A DNA stretch of 7,960 bases from Bacteroidota bacterium (GTDB taxonomy: Bacteria; Bacteroidota; Kryptoniia; Kryptoniales; JAKASW01). The stretch spans positions 1-7,960 of the forward strand of contig JAJYOS010000269.1 in the NCBI GenBank assembly GCA_021796055.1. Reading direction: 5' to 3'. The position numbers were made by a program, and so were the translations under genes. Positions 1 through 6,075 of the stretch are shown here, in pieces; position 1 is the first letter of the stretch, and each line of letters opens with the position of its first letter. A model generated the notes under the pieces. That model had not been told where the DNA came from. It did not search any database and saw only the letters and a program-made list of their open reading frames with translations.

Positions 1-447
1 AAGTTTAAACCTGACGTACTGGACGGCGCTTATCCTGTCGTCGGTCGCGTGTCCTTCTTCGAAGACGGCAGGTATCTTCTTATTCCCGATATTCAGGTAC
101 AGTGAGTCTTTGTTCATGCCGACGAGCGAGTCGAGTACCGGTTTGATTTGTGACTGATCGTCGACTTCAACGAACAGCGTTGCGCTGAGCTCGTTTTCTC
201 TCGGAATCAGCTCGTTATATGTCTCTACTTCCGATTTTATTTTCTCGTCCTCGACAATCCTCTCGACGCGCATCATCTCTTCTATCTGAAATGTGACAGT
301 GTACCTGTTCTCGAAAGTCAGCGTCACAAGCTCTCCGACTTTCAGCCTGCGCCGGTTCTTCATGTCTATGACCTTGCTGCGGAATCGTTCCCTTATCTTT
401 TCATACTCTATAATGTTCTTCAGCTCGTTAAATTCAATCGGTTTCAT
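1..447 (-). CDS. DUF3501 family protein (C-terminus cut by window edge)
   Basis: The first 149 residues are visible and the frame runs open to base 1, so the C-terminus lies outside the window (the family is usually about 190 residues). Seen: a basic N-terminal part, then the conserved core with EEMMRVERI (56-64), the acidic ETYNELIPRE segment (75-84), and ELSATLFVEVD (86-96). This pattern is typical of DUF3501. The start is the ATG at 447, preceded by GAGG about 9 bases upstream. The biochemical role of DUF3501 is not established. Family members recurrently sit beside a rubrerythrin and a GlpC-like Fe-S protein, as here, which suggests a part in peroxide or metal stress. It is the last visible gene of the minus-strand operon and starts 9 bases after the stop of a possible 54-residue ORF. 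Family assignment is firm; function is inference from context. Confidence 0.87.
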   Translation of the reverse strand, partial: MKPIEFNELKNIIEYEKIRERFRSKVIDMKNRRRLKVGELVTLTFENRYTVTFQIEEMMRVERIVEDEKIKSEVETYNELIPRENELSATLFVEVDDQSQIKPVLDSLVGMNKDSLYLNIGNKKIPAVFEEGHATDDRISAVQYVRFKL

Positions 448-456
448 TTTTGTTCC

Positions 457-621
457 TCACTCCTTTTTATTCCCGGCGATGACGGCTAAGAGGCCTCCCG
501 CAATGTGGAAAAGTTCATTCTGAAGGAGCCCGTCACGTTCGACAGGTTGGACGACTGAATGTTCCACTTTCCCGCCTTTCGGGATGGATTTCTGCCTTCT
601 GCGGACAGCCTCGTGCGCCAT
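457..621 (-). CDS. Possible small protein of 54 residues, unrecognised
   Basis: An ATG at 621 opens a 54-codon frame ending in TGA at 457-459. It fills the gap between dps (stop 13 bases upstream) and the DUF3501 gene (start 9 bases downstream). The stop codon overlaps the Shine-Dalgarno region of the next gene, a spacing typical of a packed operon. The N-terminal third is basic (HEAVRRRQKSIPKGGK). A hydrophobic stretch near the C-terminus (FHIAGGLLAVIAG, about 38-50) ends in NKKE. It could be a single short membrane or amphipathic segment. Third codon positions are mostly G or C, like the neighbours. Against it: no good Shine-Dalgarno site precedes the ATG, although coupling to dps translation is possible. 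I recognise no family. It may be a real small protein or a chance frame in a 187-base spacer. Confidence 0.5.
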   Translation of the reverse strand: MAHEAVRRRQKSIPKGGKVEHSVVQPVERDGLLQNELFHIAGGLLAVIAGNKKE

Positions 622-634
622 ACTGTCTCATTGA

Positions 635-1114
635 CTATTTCTCTTCAATGAAAGCCCTGATAAACCACGCGGTCTTCTCGTGTTTCTCCATGAGGCCGGT
701 GAGGAAATCGTTCGTCCCCGCGTCGCGGTACTTTTCTCCGACTTTCACGAGATCTTCCCTGAGAGTCCTGATAATCGCTTCGTGGTCGCCGAGAAGGTCC
801 TTCAACATTCCATCCTCGTTCGGGCTTTTACCGGGAGTCTCGCTGAGGCGTGTGTTCTTGGCGAACTCGGAAAGCGTACCGAACGCGGGACCGCCCAGCG
901 ACCTCGCGCGCTCGGCCACATCGTCGATGATGTCGTCGAGCTCTTCGTAGAGAGATTCGAAGAATTTGTGCAGGTCCTGGAAGCGCGGCCCTGTCACGTT
1001 CCAGTGGAATTTCCTTGTCTTGGTGTAGAGCATGTATTCATCGGAAAGTATTCTGTTGAGTATCTCAACCACCGATGCGCGGTCGCTGTCTTTTATGCCG
1101 ATGTTCGGTCTCAT
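635..1114 (-). CDS. dps: Dps family ferritin-like DNA-binding protein (mini-ferritin)
   Basis: This is a 159-residue Dps-like protein, the usual length. Dps proteins form 12-subunit cages that oxidise ferrous iron with hydrogen peroxide and store it, which protects DNA from Fenton chemistry. The inter-subunit ferroxidase ligands are visible with the spacing of E. coli Dps (+12, +16, +27, +31): His37 in KFHWNVTG, His49 and Glu53 in DLHKFFE, Asp64 and Glu68 in DDIIDDVAER. Glu53 replaces the commoner Asp. The short N-terminus (MRPNIGIKD) has few lysines, so DNA binding by a basic tail is uncertain. The start at 1114 is chosen because the Dps fold begins there and AAAGGGAA lies just upstream. A longer frame from 1261 would overlap the preceding gene. 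Dps starts 16 bases after the stop of the Fe-S gene, so the two are very likely co-transcribed. Confidence 0.93.
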   Translation of the reverse strand: MRPNIGIKDSDRASVVEILNRILSDEYMLYTKTRKFHWNVTGPRFQDLHKFFESLYEELDDIIDDVAERARSLGGPAFGTLSEFAKNTRLSETPGKSPNEDGMLKDLLGDHEAIIRTLREDLVKVGEKYRDAGTNDFLTGLMEKHEKTAWFIRAFIEEK

Positions 1115-1130
1115 GTGTATTCCCTTTCTC

Positions 1131-2420
1131 TTATGCTTTGGGATTGTTCTCCAGGCCGTAAGCGTCACGCAGTATCTGGATCGGATGGCGCGGCTTGGTG
1201 CCTGATCCCTTTTCAATCTGAAGCTGAGCAAGCGGGCAATCGCTTGCAGCCGCAGCACCATCGCTGAATTGCTCGAACAGCGGTCTTCCGACCTCGAGAG
1301 ACATCTTGAAATATTCCTTCTTTAAACTCCACGTGCCGTCATGACCGGAGCATTTCGCCACTACCTCAACCTTCGTGTCCGGTATGAGTTCAAGCACATC
1401 CCGCGACTTGAAACCTATGTTCTGCGCCTTGAGGTGGCAGGGGAGGTGGTACCTGACCTTTCCCTGTGATTTCTTGAAGTCCATCGATAATTTGCCATCT
1501 TTATGCAGTTTCGCAAGGTATTCCATCAGGTCGAACGTGTGCGAAGCGACCAGCTTCGCATCGGGATTATTCGAAATCATCGGGTATTCCTGCTTCATTA
1601 GGTAGCTGCAGCTCGGGCCCGGCGACACCACATCATATCCTTTCTTCACGTAATCGGCGAGCCGGTTCAGATTGTACGCGGCGTGTTTCTTAGCGTTGTC
1701 CATGTCGCCGCCGTCCAGATACGGCATCCCGCAGCACTTCTGCGGCGGCACTTCGACATGCACTCCGTTCTTTTCGAGGACCTGTATCGCAGCTTTCCCG
1801 GTGTCGGTATCGTTGTAATTCACCGAACATGTGTGGAAAAAAACAACTTTGGGAGCTCCCTGGGCTTCCGGCGTCCGGTATTGTCCATCTTGCATCTTGT
1901 GTCTCTTATACCACGAGCTGAATGTCCGGCTGGAATATTTGGGAAGGTTCCTCTCCCTATGGATTCCCACCGTCATTTCCATGAGCGCTCTTAACGGTTT
2001 GATGCCGAGCGTCCAGTTTACGAGGAAGGCCGCTTTGGTCGACACGGTTCCGAGGAGATCTGTCCTGCTCAACAGCTTGTCCCTGAGCGAGACTCCGTGC
2101 TTCTTTGCCTCGATGGCTTTGCCTCTCAGCATGTGTCTCGGGAAGTCGAGCATGAAGTGGTGAGGCGGAGTGTAGGGGCATTTAGGGAAGCAGAGTTTGC
2201 AGTCGTAGCAGAGATCGACGACCTTCCTGGTGTCGGGATCGGCGAGCTGGTCAAGATCGCCGTCGAGTTCGTCGATGCGTTTGAACAGGACGTCGAAGGA
2301 CGGGCAGAGGTTGAAGCAGAGCCTGCAGCCGTTGCAGATGTCGAATATGCGCGCAGTTTCTTTCGCGTACGACTCCGGACTGTAAAAATCCGGGGCATTG
2401 AAATCAAATGCCGTTGCCAT
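1131..2420 (-). CDS. GlpC/HdrD-like Fe-S oxidoreductase with CCG domains
   Basis: This 429-residue cytoplasmic electron-transfer protein has no membrane helix. Two ferredoxin-type 4Fe-4S motifs lie at the N-terminus: C29-C32-C35-C39-P and C71-C74-C77-C81-P. Two CCG (cysteine-rich) domains follow, as in GlpC and HdrB/HdrD. The first has C198, C229-C230-G and C271. The second has C328 (LPCHL), C357 in CSGHDGTW, and C395 (SDCPLAQ). The second domain has Ser358 where a second Cys often stands. The start at 2420 (MATAF) has AGAGG upstream. A longer frame from a GTG at 2465 would begin inside an intergenic hairpin and is disfavoured. The gene follows rubrerythrin and precedes dps and DUF3501. A role in carrying electrons to rubrerythrin is plausible from context but unproven. 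The substrate is unknown, and it should not be named glpC because no glpA/glpB is present. Confidence 0.9.
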   Translation of the reverse strand: MATAFDFNAPDFYSPESYAKETARIFDICNGCRLCFNLCPSFDVLFKRIDELDGDLDQLADPDTRKVVDLCYDCKLCFPKCPYTPPHHFMLDFPRHMLRGKAIEAKKHGVSLRDKLLSRTDLLGTVSTKAAFLVNWTLGIKPLRALMEMTVGIHRERNLPKYSSRTFSSWYKRHKMQDGQYRTPEAQGAPKVVFFHTCSVNYNDTDTGKAAIQVLEKNGVHVEVPPQKCCGMPYLDGGDMDNAKKHAAYNLNRLADYVKKGYDVVSPGPSCSYLMKQEYPMISNNPDAKLVASHTFDLMEYLAKLHKDGKLSMDFKKSQGKVRYHLPCHLKAQNIGFKSRDVLELIPDTKVEVVAKCSGHDGTWSLKKEYFKMSLEVGRPLFEQFSDGAAAASDCPLAQLQIEKGSGTKPRHPIQILRDAYGLENNPKA

Positions 2421-2452
2421 TATTGAGCCTCTTGAGTCTGCGGATAATTTAC

Positions 2453-2485
2453 AACTGCGACTCACTCAGAAAGTGAGTCGCAGTT
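2453..2485 (-). promoter_or_regulatory. Perfect 14-bp intergenic hairpin between rubrerythrin and Fe-S genes
   Basis: AACTGCGACTCACT (2453-2466) and its exact reverse complement (2472-2485) flank a 5-base loop. On the minus strand the stem begins 7 bases after the rubrerythrin stop and ends 32 bases before the Fe-S gene start. The sequence after the stem is GTAAATTATCC, not a run of U, so this is not a clear full terminator. It would fit an mRNA-stabilising 3' structure or partial terminator that raises rubrerythrin relative to the genes after it. Confidence 0.75.
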
Positions 2486-2492
2486 CTGTGGA

Positions 2493-2918
2493 TTATTTTC
2501 CTAAAGTATCGAGCGCCTTCTGGAATCTGCCGGCGTGCGACTTCTCGGCACGCGCGAGAGTTTCGAACCAGGTGGCTATCTCCTCGAAGCCCTCCTGCCT
2601 GGCGGTCTTTGCGAAGCCCGGGTACATTTCAGTATACTCGTAAGTCTCGCCGGTCACCGCCGACTTGAGGTTGAGTTTCGTATCGCCGACGGCGACGTTC
2701 GTGACGGGGTCGCCGACTTCTTTTAGGAAGTCGAAGTGTCCGAACGCGTGGCCGGTCTCGCCTTCCGCCGTGTCGCGGAACACGCCGGCGACATCAGGAT
2801 ACCCTTCGATGTCTGCGTGACGGGCGAAATACAGGTAGCGGCGGTTTGCCTGGGACTCTCCTGCAAATCCCTCTTTCAGATTCTCAAAGGTCTTCGATCC
2901 CTTCAGTGCTTTTGCCAT
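2493..2918 (-). CDS. Rubrerythrin family protein without rubredoxin domain
   Basis: This 141-residue four-helix diiron protein is the first gene of the operon. Rubrerythrins reduce hydrogen peroxide to water in anaerobes and microaerophiles. Probable diiron ligands are Glu21 (GESQANRRY), Glu54 and His57 ([10 protein letters not shown]), Glu91 and Glu94 ([11 protein letters not shown]), and Glu125 with His128 (AEKSH). This assignment follows the family pattern and is not structural proof. The protein ends at GK141 shortly after the second ExxH helix. It therefore lacks the C-terminal rubredoxin domain with its CxxC pairs and needs an outside electron donor. The neighbouring Fe-S protein is a candidate donor. 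The ATG at 2918 has a strong AAGGAGG site 7 bases upstream. A PerR/Fur-like palindrome lies in its promoter. Confidence 0.94.
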   Translation of the reverse strand: MAKALKGSKTFENLKEGFAGESQANRRYLYFARHADIEGYPDVAGVFRDTAEGETGHAFGHFDFLKEVGDPVTNVAVGDTKLNLKSAVTGETYEYTEMYPGFAKTARQEGFEEIATWFETLARAEKSHAGRFQKALDTLGK

Positions 2919-2925
2919 TATATTT

Positions 2926-2932
2926 CCTCCTT
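2926..2932 (-). promoter_or_regulatory. Strong ribosome binding site of the rubrerythrin gene
   Basis: AAGGAGG on the minus strand stands 7 bases before the ATG at 2918. It is the best Shine-Dalgarno site in the window and suggests high translation of rubrerythrin compared with the genes downstream of it. Confidence 0.85.
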
Positions 2933-2941
2933 GTTAGTTAT

Positions 2942-2992
2942 AATAATAGGAATCATTCCTATAACGTTAACCATTAGGAAGTTGAATGTCAA
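2942..2992 (-). promoter_or_regulatory. Promoter region of the rubrerythrin operon
   Basis: Two overlapping sigma-70-like arrangements can be read on the minus strand. One has a perfect TTGACA (2992-2987), a 17-base spacer and a poor TAACGT (2969-2964). The other has TTAACG (2970-2965), a 16-base spacer and TATTAT (2948-2943). They score about equally against consensus. In either case the palindrome at 2946-2962 would lie in the spacer or over the start site, a good place for repression. The exact start site cannot be decided from sequence. Confidence 0.5.
2946..2962. promoter_or_regulatory. PerR/Fur-family-like operator (perfect 8-1-8 palindrome)
   Basis: ATAGGAAT-C-ATTCCTAT is a perfect inverted repeat with one central base. 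The inner 7-1-7 core (TAGGAAT-N-ATTCCTA) shares the AAT-N-ATT centre and arm length of Fur/PerR boxes. It lies 28-44 bases upstream of the rubrerythrin start. Rubrerythrin and dps genes are classical PerR targets in several phyla, so peroxide-responsive or iron-responsive repression is the natural reading. A further half-site, TAGGAA, occurs at 2975-2980. No regulator gene is in the window, so the identity of the regulator is inferred. Confidence 0.68.
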
Positions 2993-2999
2993 GGGGAAA

Positions 3000-3559
3000 A
3001 GGGGCGGTTAATAAAGTCCATCCGACCCTGTGGTCAAGCCTCACAAATTCATTGTGGCCTGAAACTATGATTTGGTCATGCTTAAGTCATATCCTGGAAG
3101 TCTTCCATCTGTCAACGGAATAATTTGCATTGTGTCGACGGAAGGGCTTTGGGAACGAGATCGCCGACTGTTTGTCGCAGAGCGAACCACACCGGCCTCC
3201 TTTCTTCCATGAGCAGTTCTGTTCAAGAGTGCCTCTCAGCGGCACTTCGCCTACGCCCTGAATCTCGAAAGATGACTGAGCGAAAGAATGGCGTCGCAGG
3301 TTGCTTCTGAAGATCAATCAGCGACAGGATCCGACGGTGAGGGCAATAGCGTCTACCATCCGGAGCAGTCTTTCGCGAAGGACGCATCGGAGCTCCGAGG
3401 GAAAAAAGTGGTGGGGGCTGAAAGGAATCCCAAACGTTCAAAGAGATTAACCTGCTGAGGCCAGTAGAGATCGGATGGCTTCGGTGCTGATCCTGGCCTT
3501 GCTCTATCCTTCACTTCGCTAAATCAGGGCACTTAACACGGACAGCCAGATGCCTTCCG
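3000..3559. other. Gene-poor stretch of about 560 bases, possibly decayed or repetitive DNA
   Basis: No frame here is convincing. Three short overlapping ORFs (minus 3087-3317, plus 3125-3310, minus 3223-3441) give Arg/Ser/Pro-rich, low-complexity products with no recognisable motif and no good ribosome site. A 12-bp palindrome TCGGAGCTCCGA lies at 3387-3398. I see no tRNA, no U-tract terminator and no terminal inverted repeats. The stretch may be a remnant of lost genes or a copy of a dispersed non-coding repeat. Neither can be shown from one copy. Confidence 0.45.
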
Positions 3560-4543
3560 TTACTTGTCCGTCCTGAATATTCCCAGGTATCTTGTGAACA
3601 GTCCGTATCCGACAAGCACTCCGACAGCTTCGATGCCGACATAGGCTGCAATCACCTTAGTTAGCATCCCTGCACCGGCAGAAACATTCTCGCTGCCGGT
3701 CTCAACAAGAGCGAGTATGACGCCGACGACCAGTGCCGTCAGTACAGCGAAATTCCATTTGTGTTTTCGCGGATTAAAAAAGTCCACCATAAACTTCATC
3801 ACGGATATCGCAAAGAACTTTTCCACCGCTACGAAGACAGCTGATAGAAAATCCGACTTAGATTTAAGCCACTTGAAAAGAGTGCCAAGGTCGTCGAGGA
3901 AATCCTCGATGTGAATGTCGATTCGTGGCGATAGGGCAGTTGCCAACGACCAGGTCAGCAGAAAAAGCAGGGCCATTCCAAGCAGCGCAGTTAGCAATTC
4001 TCCTGTCATGCTTGCCCGCCATGCCGATGGGTAGATGGCGAGTATTGCTATGCCGGCAAGGGAGTTGATCATCGCCATCCTTCTTGCGGGAGCTTCGGAC
4101 GAGAGTCCGGCGTTGTAAGCGAGGCGATCGATCCGCCACGCGATAAAAGCCGCCAACCACGTAATGATCGCTATAATCACGATGAAAAACCTGCCGCGGG
4201 GGGAGCTCACCCACAATGAAGGATTGCGAAACATCGCGACCATTTCGGCGGCAAGAGTCACGGCCACTGCCTGAACGGAGACTGTACAGCCGCGTATAAC
4301 AAGGAGTTTCTGGCTTGCCGACAGCTCGCCAGACCCGCGAGGGATGAAAACGCGTACTACGGAAAGGAGAGAGGCGAACAGCGCGAGCTGGTAGCCGAAG
4401 GACCCGATCGCGTCGTAAGGATCTTTCGCAAAGGCGTTGACTGTTGAAAATATTGGATTGTGCCTGCTTGCCAAAAAGAAAACAGTGAAAACCGCTGAAA
4501 GTGCGAGGACCAACAATACTGTGGGCTTGAATGACTTCGGCAT
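3560..4543 (-). CDS. Multi-pass integral membrane protein, unrecognised
   Basis: This 327-residue hydrophobic protein has about eight predicted membrane helices: roughly 8-26, 46-66, 87-107, 118-136, 160-178, 184-206, 265-285 and 290-314. Between helices six and seven is a longer soluble or amphipathic region (about 207-262) with an acidic part (DIHIEDFLDDLGTLF) followed by Lys/Phe-rich sequence, probably cytoplasmic. I recognise no transporter or enzyme signature and no conserved catalytic residues. Its start at 4543 is the first ATG, with a weak GTGAG about 10 bases upstream. It is divergent from the chromate transporter gene with a 149-base gap, so the two could share a control region, but no common function can be claimed. 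The open frame, membrane topology and composition make the gene itself secure. Its function is unknown. Confidence 0.82.
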   Translation of the reverse strand: MPKSFKPTVLLVLALSAVFTVFFLASRHNPIFSTVNAFAKDPYDAIGSFGYQLALFASLLSVVRVFIPRGSGELSASQKLLVIRGCTVSVQAVAVTLAAEMVAMFRNPSLWVSSPRGRFFIVIIAIITWLAAFIAWRIDRLAYNAGLSSEAPARRMAMINSLAGIAILAIYPSAWRASMTGELLTALLGMALLFLLTWSLATALSPRIDIHIEDFLDDLGTLFKWLKSKSDFLSAVFVAVEKFFAISVMKFMVDFFNPRKHKWNFAVLTALVVGVILALVETGSENVSAGAGMLTKVIAAYVGIEAVGVLVGYGLFTRYLGIFRTDK

Positions 4544-4672
4544 ACCCGGCTCACTTATCTAGTTGAACAAAATCCGCTCGTCTGTCGGTTACCTTTTGCG
4601 GCGGCACATACTTGAATATCGGCGCCGGATGGCTCAATTGCAACTTGTGTCGATAATTCACACACCATCTCT

Positions 4673-4680
4673 TATATTTG
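4673..4680 (+). promoter_or_regulatory. Possible -7 element TAnnTTTG upstream of the chromate transporter gene
   Basis: TATATTTG fits the Bacteroidota -7 consensus TAnnTTTG exactly. The nearest upstream TTG (4645-4647) is 25 bases away, longer than the usual spacing. A sigma-70-like reading (TCGATA, 17 bases, TATATT) is also possible. If used, transcription would start only a few bases before the ATG at 4693 and give a very short leader, which would agree with the lack of a Shine-Dalgarno site. A single 8-base match can be chance. Confidence 0.3.
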
Positions 4681-4692
4681 CACGTAAACCAC

Positions 4693-5910
4693 ATGGAAGA
4701 TACCAACGGGGATTTGAATTCAAATCCCGCTAATTCGAAAACGGTCGCCAGGAGGGTCTGGCGCTATTTTTTCTTGCTCGGTTTTTCGTACGGCCCGATG
4801 GCCTATTCAATGGCAAGACGCCTCTTTGTTGACAAGCTGAGACTGATGACGGAGAGGGACATCACCGACGGCATCGCGGTTGGGGAAGTCATGCCGGGTG
4901 CGGCTCTTGTCGATTTCGTCTCGTATCTCGGTTTCCTGTTGAGACGGGTTCGAGGCTCGTTCCTCGCGATGCTTCTGTTTATCCTTCCGTCGTTTGCTCT
5001 TATGGTCCTGCTTAGTTTTCTATATCTCAAATTCGGTGAGCTGTCTCTGGTACGTGTCGTACTCCGGGGCCTCTCCGCAATTATGATAGCTCTGATAATC
5101 AAGGTTGTAATCGACATCTACAGGTCGGGGGTGAAGGAGCCGAAATTCCTCTCCGCATCTGCCGTTGCACTCTTTCTTCTTGTCCTGGACGTGAACATTG
5201 TCATCATTCTTGTGGTGGGCGTTCTGGGTACCATCGGATACGGAATGTTCTCGAAGCAACTAATAAGGAAGAAAGGCAGGCGCCTGCTTCCGACTGCCGG
5301 TGAAGTGAAAGACTATGTCAGGGTGAATATCTGGATACTGTGGTCGCTTTCGTTGTTGGTCATAGTCAACGCGTCAATTTACTTCTTCGCACCTCCGGTC
5401 GCCATTATGAACGGGGTCCTATTCAAGATAGGACTCCTCACCTTCGGCAACGGGTATACAATGCTCCCCTTCATCTACAAAGAAGTCGTCCTTAATTTCC
5501 ACTGGCTCACTCCAAAAGAGTTTTCGGACGGGATTGTGCTGGGTCAGATCACTCCCGGCCCAGTGGTGATAACGGCAACGTTCATCGGCTATAAGGTTGC
5601 CGGGCTTTTCGGTGCGGCGACGGCAACTCTCTCGATATTCCTTCCATCGACTATCCTGGTGACGCTTGCAGCCGGATCGTTCGTCAAGTACAAGGACAGC
5701 AAGTGGGCGGAATTCGCAATGAAGGGCGTGCTGTCGAGTTTTATCGGTCTCCTGATTCTTGTTGTCGCCCAGCTTGCCCGGCAGAATATCACCGACTATA
5801 AGACTGCCCTTTTCGCTCTTGCTGCTGTCGTGCTTTTTGTCTATACCGAAATCAACCCGATAATTCTTCTCGCTGCCGGAATTGTCGCTTCTCTTCTTTT
5901 TCTAAGATAG
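4693..5910 (+). CDS. chrA: CHR-family chromate transporter, long two-domain form
   Basis: This 405-residue inner-membrane protein is made of two homologous Chromate_transp domains, the usual length for long-chain CHR proteins. Characterised members export chromate, and many homologues have no tested substrate. The C-terminal half (from about 240) is canonical: FGNGYTML (251-258), WLTPKEFSDG (271-280), then LGQITPGP (283-290) and a FIGYKVAG segment. The N-terminal half (about 24-150) shows the same layout in diverged form: FSYGPMAYS (31-39), ITDGIAVGEVMPGAA (57-71). The usual GGP is reduced to YGP and PGP is PGAA. The ATG at 4693 is preferred. An in-frame TTG at 4678 is possible but overlaps a promoter-like box, and neither has a clear ribosome site. 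It is divergent from an unknown membrane protein. No chrB or other resistance gene is seen, so family membership is firm but chromate as substrate is inferred. Confidence 0.9.
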   Translation: MEDTNGDLNSNPANSKTVARRVWRYFFLLGFSYGPMAYSMARRLFVDKLRLMTERDITDGIAVGEVMPGAALVDFVSYLGFLLRRVRGSFLAMLLFILPSFALMVLLSFLYLKFGELSLVRVVLRGLSAIMIALIIKVVIDIYRSGVKEPKFLSASAVALFLLVLDVNIVIILVVGVLGTIGYGMFSKQLIRKKGRRLLPTAGEVKDYVRVNIWILWSLSLLVIVNASIYFFAPPVAIMNGVLFKIGLLTFGNGYTMLPFIYKEVVLNFHWLTPKEFSDGIVLGQITPGPVVITATFIGYKVAGLFGAATATLSIFLPSTILVTLAAGSFVKYKDSKWAEFAMKGVLSSFIGLLILVVAQLARQNITDYKTALFALAAVVLFVYTEINPIILLAAGIVASLLFLR

Positions 5911-5993
5911 GCTGAAAGGACGAGATCGCGGCGGGGGCGAAGGTCACCGCATTCTTCAGTGGAATACAGATCTCTTTTTGAATTGACGGCAAC

Positions 5994-6019
5994 TTGAGAC
6001 CTGTGTTGTCCGGTATAAT
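5994..6019 (+). promoter_or_regulatory. Possible promoter of queC
   Basis: A perfect TATAAT at 6014-6019 lies 56 bases before the queC ATG. The best -35 candidate, TTGAGA (5994-5999), gives a spacer of only 14 bases, so the match is weak apart from the -10. The 165-base gap after chrA makes an independent promoter likely. I looked for a preQ1 riboswitch in this leader and saw no convincing aptamer. Confidence 0.35.
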
Positions 6020-6075
6020 AATTACCTCTCTTTCACCCGTCGTCCGACTTACTGTAACACAACTTCTGGGTGATC

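Noticed and set aside
680..1267. 195-residue plus-strand frame opposite dps
   Set aside because: It is antisense to a clear Dps gene with all ferroxidase ligands, has no recognisable motif and no ribosome site. It is a frame shadow of GC-rich codons.
2097..2426. 109-residue plus-strand frame opposite the Fe-S gene
   Set aside because: It lies wholly antisense to the ferredoxin-type cysteine motifs of the real gene; its product is Val/Glu-rich without family features.
2421..2465. 15-residue N-terminal extension of the Fe-S protein from a GTG at 2465
   Set aside because: It would start inside the perfect intergenic hairpin and lacks a ribosome site. The ATG at 2420 has AGAGG at a good distance.
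2453..2485. Intergenic hairpin as a strong intrinsic terminator
   Set aside because: No U-run follows the stem on the minus strand, and the downstream genes have no separate visible promoter, so full termination is not supported.
3387..3398. 12-bp palindrome TCGGAGCTCCGA as an operator
   Set aside because: It has no gene or promoter nearby, and a single short palindrome in non-coding DNA is expected by chance often enough.
3087..3441. Three overlapping short frames (minus 3087-3317, plus 3125-3310, minus 3223-3441) as genes
   Set aside because: They overlap one another in different frames, have low-complexity products and no motif, and no translation signals favour any of them.
5911..6075. 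preQ1 riboswitch in the queC leader
   Set aside because: I found neither the aptamer's conserved stem nor its A-rich tail near the start codon; a covariance-model search would settle it.
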